From the NCBI RefSeq assembly GCF_038006205.1, contig NZ_JBBOUU010000001.1:1986001-2050000 (forward strand): a stretch of DNA of 64,000 nucleotides. The letters are read 5' to 3'. Made by a program: the position numbers and the translations under genes. The DNA comes from Solibacillus sp. FSL R7-0668 (GTDB taxonomy: Bacteria; Bacillota; Bacilli; Bacillales_A; Planococcaceae). The notes under the pieces are model-generated. The model had not been told where the DNA came from and did no database searches. It saw only the letters and a program-made list of their open reading frames with translations. Each line of letters begins with the position of its first letter. Position 1 is the stretch's first letter. Positions 34,935 to 44,245 of this stretch are shown here, in pieces.

Positions 34935-37742
34935 TTATTTTTCAAGTGCTTCGTTCACTAATTTAGCTTGAGCTGCTTTATGTGAATCGCCGTCACCTTC
35001 AGAAGTTGAGCTCATTGCAGGACGACCTACATAGCGCACTTTTTTGCCTTCAGCGATATTATATAATGTTTCAAGAACATAAGTCCATGAACCTTGGTTT
35101 TTCGGCTCTTCTTGTACCCAAACAATTTCTTTCACATTTGGGAAACGCGCGATAATTTCTTTTACTTGCGCTGTTGGGAATGGATAGATTTGCTCAACAC
35201 GTACGATGTGTAAGTGATCGAAGCCTTCTCCATCTTTCACACGTTCAGCAAGGTCAATCATCACTTTACCTGAACCAAGTAATACTTTTTCTACTGCTTC
35301 TACGTTTTTACCTAAGCCCTCTTGCTCGATTACTTCTTGGAAGCGACCTGTTGCAAGTTGCTCAGCAGATGCTGCAGCTAATGGGTGACGTAGTAAAGAT
35401 TTTGGTGAAACAACTACTAATGGACGAACGCCTTCAGTTCCAAGTAAGCCTGCTTGACGACGTAATAAGTGGTAGTAGTTACCTGCGTTTGAACAGTTTG
35501 CTACGAACCAGTTGTTTTCAGCTGATAATTGTAAGTAACGTTCCATACGGCTAGATGAGTGCTCTGGACCCTGACCTTCATAACCATGTGGTAAAAGGAT
35601 GACGAAACCAGATTTTTGACCCCATTTAGAGCGTGCACTTGAGATGAAGTTATCGAACATTACTTGTGCCATGTTTGAGAAGTCACCGAATTGTGCTTCC
35701 CATACAGATAATACGTTTTCGTTTTCTAAGTTGTAGCCATATTCATAACCTACAACCCCAGCTTCAGTAAGTGGTGAATTGTAAACAGTGAATGAAGCTT
35801 TAACGCCCTCTACATGGTGTAATGGTGTGAACTCAGAACCGTTGTTTTTGTCGTGTAATACTAAGTGACGTTGAGAGAACGTACCACGCTGTGCATCTTG
35901 ACCAGTGAAACGAACTGGTGTGCCGTCTTGCGTAATTGTAGCGTATGCTAATGTTTCCGCATGACCCCAGTCAATTTTTGCTTCAGCAAATGCATCACGA
36001 CGTTTTGCTAAGATTTTGCCTAATTTGTTTTGTGGCTCGAAACCATCAGCAAATACTAATAAATCTTCGTTTACTTTTGCTAAACGCTCAGCATCAACAG
36101 TTGTGTCGATTTCTGGGAATTCAACTTTTAATTCTTCTGGCATTTCTAACGTTTTGTGCTCGTCTTTTTCTGCCATTGCTTTTACGTGATCGTATGCAGC
36201 TTGCATTTCAGCATAGATTTTCGTATCAAGCGCCTTTACTTCGTCCGCTGATAATACACCAGCTGCTGCTAATTCAGCACCGTATAAAGCACGGATTGGC
36301 TCATGTTTAGATACTAATTTATATGTTTCTGGGTTTGTTACTGTTGGGTCATCTGTTTCGTTGTGACCATAACGACGGTAACCAATTAAATCAATTACGA
36401 TGTCTTTTTTGAACTTCGCACGGTATTCTGCTACAAAGCGACCAACAGCAGCCACTGTTTCTGGGCTATCCGCATTTACGTGAACTACTGGAATATCATA
36501 CCCTTTAGCTGGGTCAGATGCGTAGTTAGAAGAACGTGAATCGAATAATTCCGTTGTGAAACCGATCATGTTGTTAGCGATAATTTGAACAGTACCACCT
36601 GTTTTGAAGCCCTCAACTTGTGAGAAGTTAAAGCCTTCTGTAACAATCCCTTGACCTGCGAATGCAGCATCACCGTGTAATAGGATACCTAATGCTTTAG
36701 AATCATCATGTTTTGCAAAGCCTGGAGCTGATGTATCATCTTGTGCAGCACGAACGCCACCGATAACTAACGGATTCCCAACTTCTAAGTGAGATGGGTT
36801 GTAAGCTAATTTGACGTTTAAACCAGAATCATATGTGTAAGAAGCACCCATATGGTATTTAACGTCGCCCGTCCAACCTTTTGTAATTTCTAACTTACCA
36901 TCTTCCGGTAAGAATAGGTCATTAGAAACATGTGCAAAGTCCGAGAACATCATGTCATATGGTTTGTTTAATACATGCGTTAACACGTTTAAGCGACCAC
37001 GGTGAGCCATACCAATACGTACATCTTTCACGCCTTTTGCTTCTGAGCCTTTAATGATTTCATCTAATAAAATAATTTGAGTATCTAAACCTTCACCAGA
37101 GAAACGTTTTTGACCTACAAATGTTTTATGAATAAATTTTTCAAAGTTTTCGATGCGAGTTAGGCGTTCTAAAACCGCTTTCTTTTGGTCAGCAGCTAGT
37201 GTTTGTTTGAATGCGCCAGCTTCCACTTGAGCTTCAATCCAAGCGCGCTCTTCAGCATTTTGTAAGTGTGCTACTTCAACACCAACTTTGTCAGTATAAA
37301 CTGATTTTAAATAGTCGATTGCTTGCTTACCATTTGTAACACCTGCTGGCACGGACGTGAAGAATACTTCAGCCGGAATGGCAGCAAGGTCTGCATCAGT
37401 TAAATTGAATCCGCTTACTTCAATGCGAGAAGTGTCTAATTCACGGTTTTTAAGTGGATATAAATCCGCAGCTAAGTGACCGTTTTCGCGAATTGATGCT
37501 GCTAATTTAACGGCAGCTAATACTTTTTTGTAGTCTCCAGAACCTGCTACTGCACCTGTTGCAGCTGGCGCTTGACCATCTACAAATACAGGACCACCGT
37601 AAGCTTGGAATAATTGTACTAATTCCGGTTCAACTTCTTCAGGAGATTGCAGGAATAAGTCATATTGCTCTAATACATAACCTAAGTTAGGACCAGAAAA
37701 CGCTGACCATGGAGAACCTGCAGGTAATACATTGTTCGACAT
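34935..37742 (-). CDS. odhA: 2-oxoglutarate dehydrogenase E1 component
   Basis: The start is ATG 37742 with 'ttggagg'; the upstream in-frame extension to 37757 reads over the SD. The 935-aa product has the E1o hallmarks: N-terminal 'SPWSAFSGPNLGYVLEQYDL', 'VRIGMAHRGRLNVLTHVLNK', 'GDAAFAGQGIVTEGFNFSQV' (ThDP motif) with following N residue, 'YGHNETDDPTVTNPETYKL', and C-terminal 'EEPKNQGSWTYVLETLY'. It decarboxylates 2-oxoglutarate with thiamine diphosphate. Its usual length is about 930-950 aa. Transcribed with odhB. Confidence 0.97.
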   Translation of the reverse strand: MSNNVLPAGSPWSAFSGPNLGYVLEQYDLFLQSPEEVEPELVQLFQAYGGPVFVDGQAPAATGAVAGSGDYKKVLAAVKLAASIRENGHLAADLYPLKNRELDTSRIEVSGFNLTDADLAAIPAEVFFTSVPAGVTNGKQAIDYLKSVYTDKVGVEVAHLQNAEERAWIEAQVEAGAFKQTLAADQKKAVLERLTRIENFEKFIHKTFVGQKRFSGEGLDTQIILLDEIIKGSEAKGVKDVRIGMAHRGRLNVLTHVLNKPYDMMFSDFAHVSNDLFLPEDGKLEITKGWTGDVKYHMGASYTYDSGLNVKLAYNPSHLEVGNPLVIGGVRAAQDDTSAPGFAKHDDSKALGILLHGDAAFAGQGIVTEGFNFSQVEGFKTGGTVQIIANNMIGFTTELFDSRSSNYASDPAKGYDIPVVHVNADSPETVAAVGRFVAEYRAKFKKDIVIDLIGYRRYGHNETDDPTVTNPETYKLVSKHEPIRALYGAELAAAGVLSADEVKALDTKIYAEMQAAYDHVKAMAEKDEHKTLEMPEELKVEFPEIDTTVDAERLAKVNEDLLVFADGFEPQNKLGKILAKRRDAFAEAKIDWGHAETLAYATITQDGTPVRFTGQDAQRGTFSQRHLVLHDKNNGSEFTPLHHVEGVKASFTVYNSPLTEAGVVGYEYGYNLENENVLSVWEAQFGDFSNMAQVMFDNFISSARSKWGQKSGFVILLPHGYEGQGPEHSSSRMERYLQLSAENNWFVANCSNAGNYYHLLRRQAGLLGTEGVRPLVVVSPKSLLRHPLAAASAEQLATGRFQEVIEQEGLGKNVEAVEKVLLGSGKVMIDLAERVKDGEGFDHLHIVRVEQIYPFPTAQVKEIIARFPNVKEIVWVQEEPKNQGSWTYVLETLYNIAEGKKVRYVGRPAMSSTSEGDGDSHKAAQAKLVNEALEK

Positions 37743-37803
37743 GAAAATAACCTCCAAATTTTGCCTTATGGCTGTTCCAATAATTTACTTAGAAAAACAT
37801 TTC

Positions 37804-37873
37804 TTGAATAATATTATTACTATTCAAAAAGCTGTTTTTTCTGCTGTCGATAATAAAGATTTTCTTTATTATC
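37804..37873. repeat. Two perfect inverted repeats in the odhA leader
   Basis: TTGAATA/TATTCAA (37804-37810, 37821-37827) and GATAATAAAG/CTTTATTATC (37849-37858, 37864-37873) lie 60-130 bp upstream of the odhA start. The 10-bp arms are long for chance, but the sequence is AT-rich. The 320-bp gap has no other feature I can support. Confidence 0.5.
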
Positions 37874-38063
37874 TACCAAAATAAATTAAATAATATTTTA
37901 CCATTCTTTATCGCTGACCGAAAGAAAGTAATTCGAACGCGCTAGAGAACATTTTTTCCATCTCAATCTTACTACTCTTCACAAAAAATACAACTATTTT
38001 TAGAAAAATAAGCATTTTTTTTCTTGAACCATTGAAATTCCATGAAGAAGCACTATATTTACT

Positions 38064-39461
38064 CTACTTCTTTGGTAATTTAATTACAAATGCCGTCCCT
38101 TTATTCAACGTACTTTCGACATTTATCTCTGCTTGATATTTTTCGAGGAGCATTTTAGTAATGCTTAATCCGAGCCCAGTACCTGTAATCGCATTCGTTC
38201 GTGACTCATCAATACGGTATAAACGATCAAAAATATACGGGATATGTTCTTTGGCAATGCCAATCCCGTTATCAGCAATCGTCACAAAAATAGCACGCTC
38301 TGTATAATTTACGGTTGTTTGAATTTTTGGTTCGTTGCGATTATAACGTATCCCATTACTCATAATATTTCGGAAAATTTGTGTGAGTGCATGTTCCGTT
38401 ATGGCGGCGGTTTCCTTCTGTCCTATAACATGAAACTCAAACTGTGCCGTTGGATAAAGCTGCTGCAGCTCTTTGCTTACTTCTTCATATACGATTTCGA
38501 CATCCGCGCTTTTGGATTCATCGACCTCTTCATTCCGCGCAAGCTGTAACAGCTCTTCAATCATCTTTTTCATGCGTGTAATTTCAGTCAAGGATGTGTG
38601 TAATGATTCATCTAATACTTGCGGATCATTTTTGCCCCAACGTGAAAGAAGCGATAAATGCCCTTCAATTACCTGAATAGGCGTCCGTAGCTCATGGGAA
38701 GCATCGGCCACAAATTGCTGTTGCTTAGTAAACGAAATTTCGAGCTCATTCATTAACGTTCGATACATATGAAGCAAGTCGCCAATTTCATCATCAGCTT
38801 TATATTGAAATTCAGGCTGTGCCTTAAAGCCATCATTGCGGACTAAATTCATCGCATCGCGCAGTTGTACAAGGGGCTTCATAAGTAGATTAACCAAATA
38901 ATAGCTAATGGAAACCGAGAATACTAATGCGCCGATACCTACGATAATAATCGTCGTTAAAATATACTTCATCATCGCTTGAAAAGTCGTTAACGGATGA
39001 ATTAGCTGCATCACACCATGAAACGGACCAATTTGTACAAGTTTATGGACAACAAAAGCATCCTTCCCATCTATTGATTGTTCATTAATAAGCGTCGCAC
39101 GATAATCGTTGCCATCAGGAAATGCTGCGATTGGGGTAATATCATTAATGCTAATCACTTCGATGCCATCTAGATTAAAAATACGCACCGTTTGCTCTTG
39201 TGTTAAAATGGCCTTCATCAAGGCAGTATTGTTTTGCAATCTCTGTATTGTAACAGAGCTTCCTTGCGCCTCAAAAAAACTCGTTAGGTCCTCGACAGTG
39301 CGCACTGCATTTTTTTCTTCATTATTTATTAGCCAGGTTTGTAAGGCGATGTAGAGCACCACTGAAATTATGGCATAGCTTATAAATATCGTCGCGCCCA
39401 CTGCTAATATCCATTTAGATTTTAATGATGTCTTTAAAAAGCGTTCCTGCAATCTTTTCAT
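38064..39461 (-). CDS. arlS: Sensor histidine kinase, ArlS-like
   Basis: ATG 39461 overlaps the response-regulator stop by 4 bp (ATGA). The 465-aa product has two membrane segments (about 17-39 and 163-187) flanking an extracellular sensor, a HAMP segment, and the kinase core: '[20 protein letters not shown]' (His about 255), N-box '[13 protein letters not shown]', '[20 protein letters not shown]' and '[13 protein letters not shown]'. The '[15 protein letters not shown]' stretch is close to S. aureus ArlS. It senses an envelope-related signal and phosphorylates the adjacent regulator. The name is by similarity from memory. Confidence 0.9.
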   Translation of the reverse strand: MKRLQERFLKTSLKSKWILAVGATIFISYAIISVVLYIALQTWLINNEEKNAVRTVEDLTSFFEAQGSSVTIQRLQNNTALMKAILTQEQTVRIFNLDGIEVISINDITPIAAFPDGNDYRATLINEQSIDGKDAFVVHKLVQIGPFHGVMQLIHPLTTFQAMMKYILTTIIIVGIGALVFSVSISYYLVNLLMKPLVQLRDAMNLVRNDGFKAQPEFQYKADDEIGDLLHMYRTLMNELEISFTKQQQFVADASHELRTPIQVIEGHLSLLSRWGKNDPQVLDESLHTSLTEITRMKKMIEELLQLARNEEVDESKSADVEIVYEEVSKELQQLYPTAQFEFHVIGQKETAAITEHALTQIFRNIMSNGIRYNRNEPKIQTTVNYTERAIFVTIADNGIGIAKEHIPYIFDRLYRIDESRTNAITGTGLGLSITKMLLEKYQAEINVESTLNKGTAFVIKLPKK

Positions 39462-40129
39462 ACACGCACCACATAGCCAACACCGCGCACTGTCTCAATA
39501 TAAGGCGCATCCTCAGTTTTTAGTTTTGACCGTAAATGACGAATATACACATCGACTACATTTGTTTCAACTTCTGATTCAAAACCCCATACCCGTTCTA
39601 GGATCGATTCACGCGTACAAACATGATTATTATTTTCGACAAGCAGCTTGAGTAAATCAAACTCTGTTCTAGTAAGCTCTAGCTTTTTACCTTCGAATAC
39701 AACTTCATAAGCATTGACATCGATTTCTAAGTTGCGAATTTTAAGAACATCCTGTTGCTCTGTTGGCTTCACACGGCGCAAAATAGAACGTATGCGCGCC
39801 AATAGCTCTTCAATGGCAAAAGGTTTTACAATATAATCATCTGCCCCAGCATCAAGGCCCGCCACACGATCCATTACCGCATCTCTTGCAGTTAGAAGTA
39901 AAATCGGGACATCGCTTACTTTCCGAATTCGACGACACACTTCAATTCCATTAAGTTCTGGCAGCATGACATCGAGCAAAATGCAATCAAAGGTTTCCGC
40001 TAGAGCTAATTCGAGCCCACTTCTCCCATCATGTGCCTGAGTTGTTTCAAATTGTTCATGCTGCAATTCCAACTCTAAAAAACGCGCGATGTTTTTTTCA
40101 TCTTCAACAATTAATATTTTCTGCTTCAC
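39458..40129 (-). CDS. arlR: Response regulator, OmpR family, ArlR-like
   Basis: The start is GTG 40129 with 'agaaggcg'. The 223-aa product has a receiver domain with phospho-acceptor Asp53 in '[16 protein letters not shown]', 'LLTARDA', and '[20 protein letters not shown]'. A C-terminal winged-helix DNA-binding domain follows ('[19 protein letters not shown]', '[13 protein letters not shown]'). It overlaps arlS by 4 bp, so the two are co-translated. Its targets cannot be read here; the start is preceded by a 105-bp gap. Confidence 0.93.
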   Translation of the reverse strand: MKQKILIVEDEKNIARFLELELQHEQFETTQAHDGRSGLELALAETFDCILLDVMLPELNGIEVCRRIRKVSDVPILLLTARDAVMDRVAGLDAGADDYIVKPFAIEELLARIRSILRRVKPTEQQDVLKIRNLEIDVNAYEVVFEGKKLELTRTEFDLLKLLVENNNHVCTRESILERVWGFESEVETNVVDVYIRHLRSKLKTEDAPYIETVRGVGYVVRV

Positions 40130-40200
40130 ATTAACGCCTTCTTTCTTAATTTACATGAAAGTTAGTTACAGTGTACCACGAGAACAACTATTCACCCATG

Positions 40201-40230
40201 AAAAAAGGGATGCAACTGTGCTGCACCCCG
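40201..40230 (-). terminator. Terminator of the GGDEF gene
   Basis: On the minus strand GGGGTGCA and TGCATCCC arms end in T6, 5 bp past the stop. Confidence 0.75.
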
Positions 40231-40235
40231 TAAAA

Positions 40236-42281
40236 TTATTTCAATTGCGTCTCTTGGCAAAGCTGAAAGGAATTTTTCGATGTTTGCTTTGCTTCATATA
40301 ATGCTTGGTCAGCTAAATCAATAAGCTCGTCCAAATCTGTACTGTTTTCAGGGTAAATGGCAATCCCAATTGTTGAAGTCGGTGAAAAATGTACATTATT
40401 AATTTCCCAGCCAATAGCAAGCTGTGCTTTTAAGCGGTCAATAATATGCCTAATTTGATTCATTCTTTCAAACGATTCTAAAGACAAGCCTGTCACGACA
40501 ACTAAAAATTCATCGCCACCAAAGCGAATGACTAAATCATCGTGTCGCACACTGCTCACAATCGTTTGCGCAAAGCATTTTAAAAATTCATCGCCCACAT
40601 CATGCCCATATTGATCATTGATTTGCTTAAAATTATCGCCATCTAAATAAAAGATAGCAAGACTTGTTTCAGTTTCTTTTGCCCGCTCCACAATCATGGG
40701 AAATTCTTTATAAAGCATACGTCTATTGCCTAAATGCGTTAAACTGTCGTGATACGCTAAATATGTGAGGCGCTTTTCTAATTCCTTGCGCTCTGTAATT
40801 TCACGCGAAACCATAACGATTTCTGCTACTTCCTGTTCCATCAGCTCAGTAGAAATCGTATAATTGCCCTCTGTCCAAATGGCAGCACTTGATTTGGAGC
40901 GTAGCTGTAATTCAATTTTTTGCTCTTGAATGGCACTTGTATGAGGCTGTTGAATGACATCTTGCCAAATTGCCTGACTATCGGATGTTAATAAGCGTTC
41001 ATATGGTAAACCGATTAATTCATCATGGCTGTAGCCGAGTTTTCGCGTATAGGATGGCGATGCATATTTGATTAATCCACATCGATTTGTTATGACGATA
41101 AAATCATTCGTGTTTTCGGTAATTGCGCGGAACGTTTGCTCAATTTTATGAAGCTCTGACATCAATCGTTTTTGAGAAGAAATATTGTATTGGAACGATA
41201 AAAACTGATCGATTTCGCCTTGAACATTTTTCAGAGGTATTATTGTAGAATCCATCCAATATAGATCCCCATTTTTTTTACGGTTACATACTTCATCACG
41301 CCAAATATTGCCGCTTTTTATCGTATTCCACATGTTCTCATAAAATTGAGGTTCGTGATAACCTGAGCTAAAGATTCGGTGATTTTGTCCGATTAATTCT
41401 TCTCGTTGATAACCAGTATTTTGAATGACTCGATCATTGACATCCAAAATCGTTCCATCAAGACTCGTAAACAAAACATCTGCAACCGAACTAATCGCAT
41501 TCTTAAACATGTCTAAGCCATGAGAGGCCGTTTTTAATGCCTGACTCTGCTTAATGAAGCTTGTAATTTCCTGCAAGATAATGAAGACCGCAAAAATCTC
41601 ATCATTGCTCGACAATGAAGAAAAGGTCGCACTATAATGACGTGTTTGCCCCGATTTATCAATGAAATAGAGCATTTTGGATGGAATATTTTTCTCCTCT
41701 TGCGCAAGTAGTATATACTTTCTTAAAATTGCCGCATTCTTCGTGTCCACAAAAGGAAGGTCAAAAATCGTTGTGTCTTTTACGATTTCTGGTTTTAAAT
41801 TATAGTCATCTGCAAATTTCGGGTCAGCCTCAATTAGCGTCATTTCATTTGAAATTACAATCGATGATAAAAACGATTTAAAAAATAGTGAGCGGGTAAA
41901 CAGATATTTGTCTTCCGTATCACGATTCAAATGCACTTCTTTCGTAATCGCTAAAATATATTGCTTGTCCCCTTCAATTACAGGGATTGTAGATGTATGT
42001 TGTTTTCGTACTTCCATTTCAGCGTAAGTATAATCCTCATAATCTACTTGTTCACAGTTTTGAAGTGTTAGATTATAGTTCTTTAAAATATTTTGGGCTA
42101 AATGTGACGGCACGACTTGCCCAACAAATTTCCCTGTAGGATCCATGTGAATTAGTTTTATCGCTGCTTCATTTACATGGATATAGCGATAATCCTCATG
42201 GACCTTTTCCATAAAGAACACAGCATCAAGACTTTTACCAAATAAAAGTTCGAATTGCCCAACAGAAAACACCGAGCTCAT
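40236..42281 (-). CDS. Sensor diguanylate cyclase with PAS domains
   Basis: ATG 42281 has SD 'gggaggt'. The 681-aa product holds about four PAS-like segments ('NQHRIFSSGYHEPQFYENMW'-type in 'SVADVLFTSLDGTILDVNDR', 'EQTFRAITENTNDFIVITNR') ending in a GGDEF domain: 'YLAYHDSLTHLGNRRMLYKE', 'LDGDNFKQINDQYGHDVGDE' and 'LVIRFGGDEFLVVVTG'. RHDD five residues before GGDEF fits the RxxD product-inhibition site, so the cyclase is likely active. No membrane segment is seen. It should make c-di-GMP in response to a cytosolic ligand or redox cue. No EAL domain in the window. Confidence 0.93.
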   Translation of the reverse strand: MSSVFSVGQFELLFGKSLDAVFFMEKVHEDYRYIHVNEAAIKLIHMDPTGKFVGQVVPSHLAQNILKNYNLTLQNCEQVDYEDYTYAEMEVRKQHTSTIPVIEGDKQYILAITKEVHLNRDTEDKYLFTRSLFFKSFLSSIVISNEMTLIEADPKFADDYNLKPEIVKDTTIFDLPFVDTKNAAILRKYILLAQEEKNIPSKMLYFIDKSGQTRHYSATFSSLSSNDEIFAVFIILQEITSFIKQSQALKTASHGLDMFKNAISSVADVLFTSLDGTILDVNDRVIQNTGYQREELIGQNHRIFSSGYHEPQFYENMWNTIKSGNIWRDEVCNRKKNGDLYWMDSTIIPLKNVQGEIDQFLSFQYNISSQKRLMSELHKIEQTFRAITENTNDFIVITNRCGLIKYASPSYTRKLGYSHDELIGLPYERLLTSDSQAIWQDVIQQPHTSAIQEQKIELQLRSKSSAAIWTEGNYTISTELMEQEVAEIVMVSREITERKELEKRLTYLAYHDSLTHLGNRRMLYKEFPMIVERAKETETSLAIFYLDGDNFKQINDQYGHDVGDEFLKCFAQTIVSSVRHDDLVIRFGGDEFLVVVTGLSLESFERMNQIRHIIDRLKAQLAIGWEINNVHFSPTSTIGIAIYPENSTDLDELIDLADQALYEAKQTSKNSFQLCQETQLK

Positions 42282-42306
42282 GAAATACCTCCCAAAGGAC
42301 TATACA

Positions 42307-43263
42307 CTAAATATATTGACCTAGTTTATTTCTTGCAAAAATATCACATTTCTCATATTGTACCTGTTCTTTTGTTAAAAAACAATTCGAAAACACGAAA
42401 CTATTGGCTATCGGTTCTACCTCGTAATATCCGATAATGGTAGCATTCCCGATTAATGATAATTCATACTGATTTTCATATGTTTGAACATGACATTGCA
42501 CGAAGCCACCTGGATTGTAAACAGTCACAAGCGGAACATTTACATAGTGCTCTAAATTGGCAATTAACGCCGAAGCTGTCATCGCTGTACCACACGCATT
42601 TGTAAAGCCAACACCGCGCTCATATGTACGAACAAATATTTCATGCTCAGACATAGGGTACACATAGCTGACATTGACGCCATCTGGACAAAATTCATTA
42701 TTTTCATTCAAATAGGAAGCAAGCTGCTCTTGATGTGCTGAATCTTTAATATAAGAAGCCTCGACAATCCCTACTAAATGCGGGTTTGGTACAGTAACAG
42801 CGGAAAATAATATATCTGGTGCAAACTTCGTTAACACTTGATGGCGGATTTGTGATAGGTCATTATAGCACATCGGCAATGCTTTTAACTCAAATGAAAC
42901 GGGTGAAATTTCGACGGCATAGGTTGGCAGCTCTTCAAAAATTGGTTGAGCTTTTTTTACATGCAAATTGGCACGCATTGTTTCAATTACTGCTTCTTCA
43001 ACGCCTAGCTTTTCACAAACATAGCGCGCAACACAGCGAAGCCCATTGCCGCACATAGATGCTTCCGAGCCATCCGCATTCAAAACACGCATTTTGGCAT
43101 CTGCATTTTCGGAAGGAAGAACTAATAATAGCCCATCTGCACCGCCTTCATTGGATGGATTACATAGCCATTTTGTTAATGGTACATAATTGGCATCATC
43201 ATCATATAATGCTTCGAATAAATAAAATGTATTGCTTGAACCGTGAACTTTCAGTAATCTCAT
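42307..43263 (-). CDS. dapF: Diaminopimelate epimerase
   Basis: ATG 43263 has SD 'agagggagc'. The 318-aa product has the two catalytic Cys: 'NADGSEASMCGNGLRCVARY' (Cys71) and 'TYERGVGFTNACGTAMTASA' (Cys224). 'MRLLKVHGSSNTFYLFEALY' is its N-terminus. It interconverts LL- and meso-diaminopimelate for peptidoglycan and lysine. It is about 40 aa longer than E. coli DapF, with extra residues at the C-terminus. It stands alone, downstream of no other lysine gene, yet fits with the lysine riboswitch in the window. Confidence 0.93.
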   Translation of the reverse strand: MRLLKVHGSSNTFYLFEALYDDDANYVPLTKWLCNPSNEGGADGLLLVLPSENADAKMRVLNADGSEASMCGNGLRCVARYVCEKLGVEEAVIETMRANLHVKKAQPIFEELPTYAVEISPVSFELKALPMCYNDLSQIRHQVLTKFAPDILFSAVTVPNPHLVGIVEASYIKDSAHQEQLASYLNENNEFCPDGVNVSYVYPMSEHEIFVRTYERGVGFTNACGTAMTASALIANLEHYVNVPLVTVYNPGGFVQCHVQTYENQYELSLIGNATIIGYYEVEPIANSFVFSNCFLTKEQVQYEKCDIFARNKLGQYI

Positions 43264-43408
43264 CGTTTTAACCGCTCCCTCTTCAATATATCCATTTTTT
43301 TATTATACTGCGCAAAAATTCATTATGACAATAAAGAATGGAATATTAAGATTATTCAGAATATATATGCAATTAGATAGAAAAAAATGTTCTTTTCGAG
43401 CTTGAAAG

Positions 43409-43438
43409 TTGCACAAAGAGACGTTATTATAATAAAAT
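43409..43438 (+). promoter_or_regulatory. Possible SigA promoter of the leader/GNAT gene
   Basis: TTGCAC (43409-43414) and TAAAAT (43433-43438) are 18 bp apart on the plus strand. A start near 43446 would make a leader of about 210 nt. Confidence 0.4.
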
Positions 43439-43445
43439 GTAGATA

Positions 43446-43659
43446 ATAATTATATTTCGATATTGTTTTTCATCGTCTAGTGTAGAGCGAGACTTCAGAC
43501 TAACGTACAACTAGTTTAACGTCAGATTCTTTTAGGTTGAATCAAGTTCGAAATGACTGCTGCCTTTGGATATAAAACCTTTTTCATCTCCATTTGAATG
43601 AGGTTTTTTCATTTTCAATTTAGGCTCTACCATTTTCTTCTTAAAAGGAGGCGTTTCTC
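43446..43659 (+). promoter_or_regulatory. Long leader with palindrome and internal terminator (candidate attenuator)
   Basis: The leader before the GNAT gene holds a 20-bp dyad at 43503-43522 (ACGT, 2 nt, AACTAGTT, 2 nt, ACGT). A terminator-like hairpin at 43575-43609 ends in T6, about 50 nt before the ATG. This order, promoter-structured RNA-terminator-gene, is that of attenuation or a riboswitch. I tested from memory the purine, SAM, TPP, FMN, lysine, glycine, T-box, preQ1, c-di-GMP and ykkC consensus and saw none. Function is unknown. Confidence 0.45.
43575..43609 (+). terminator. Leader-internal terminator
   Basis: AAAACCT and AGGTTTT arms with an inner CAT/ATG pair and a bulge end in T6. 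It precedes the SD of the GNAT gene, so it should be conditional. Confidence 0.5.
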
Positions 43660-44208
43660 ATGTTAAAACAAAGAGAACTTCACGAAACTGCAGAACTGTA
43701 CGAGTTACTACGTCATCCATCTGTGTTTCCTTATGTACGTCAAAAAGCAACATCCGCTGAAGAATATTTATTTATGACGAAGCAATTAATGGAAGAAGAG
43801 CAAAACGGCTTCACAATATCACGAACAATTATCGATGAATGGGGTACGCCAATCGGGACAATTAGTATTTTTGATATTCACGAGGGTGCTGGCTTCTTAG
43901 GGACTTGGATTGGTCAACCCTTCCAAGGCTTTGGCTACAACCAAAAAGCAAAGTTAGCTTTTTTAAATGAGTTATTTTTTGACTATAATTTTAATACGGT
44001 TTTTTTACGTATTCGTGAAGAAAACGGTCGCTCACAAGCTGCCGCACTCAAATTACCTTATGTAGTCGATGCGGAACATTCCAATCCCTCACTATTTAAT
44101 GAAATTAATCAGGGCGAGACGAAATTTCGCCTATTTAAAATTCCAAAAGACTTGTTCTACTTAACAACGGCTTACACACCAAGCGACGAAGAAGAGCAAG
44201 CAATGTAA
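43660..44208 (+). CDS. GNAT-family N-acetyltransferase
   Basis: ATG 43660 has a strong 'aaaaggaggcg'. The 182-aa product matches the RimJ/RimL-like branch of GNAT proteins: 'LYELLRHPSVFPYVRQKATS', 'WGTPIGTISIFDIHEGAGFL' and 'GTWIGQPFQGFGYNQKAKLA', which holds the acetyl-CoA pyrophosphate loop (Q-x-x-G-x-G/Y). It probably acetylates a small amine or a protein N-terminus. It is controlled by the unusual leader upstream. A bidirectional terminator follows. Confidence 0.85.
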   Translation: MLKQRELHETAELYELLRHPSVFPYVRQKATSAEEYLFMTKQLMEEEQNGFTISRTIIDEWGTPIGTISIFDIHEGAGFLGTWIGQPFQGFGYNQKAKLAFLNELFFDYNFNTVFLRIREENGRSQAAALKLPYVVDAEHSNPSLFNEINQGETKFRLFKIPKDLFYLTTAYTPSDEEEQAM

Positions 44209-44210
44209 AG

Positions 44211-44245
44211 AAATCGCCGAGGCAACCATACCTCGGCGATTTTTA
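44211..44245. terminator. Bidirectional terminator between GNAT and murG
   Basis: AAATCGCCGAGG and CCTCGGCGATTT are perfect 12-bp arms with an 8-base loop and T5. Confidence 0.9.

Noticed and set aside
43446-43659. Known riboswitch or T-box for the GNAT leader
   Set aside because: No match by eye to T-box (AGGGTGG-ACCGCG), SAM, TPP, purine, FMN, glycine, lysine, preQ1, c-di-GMP or ykkC cores; kept only as an unassigned leader.
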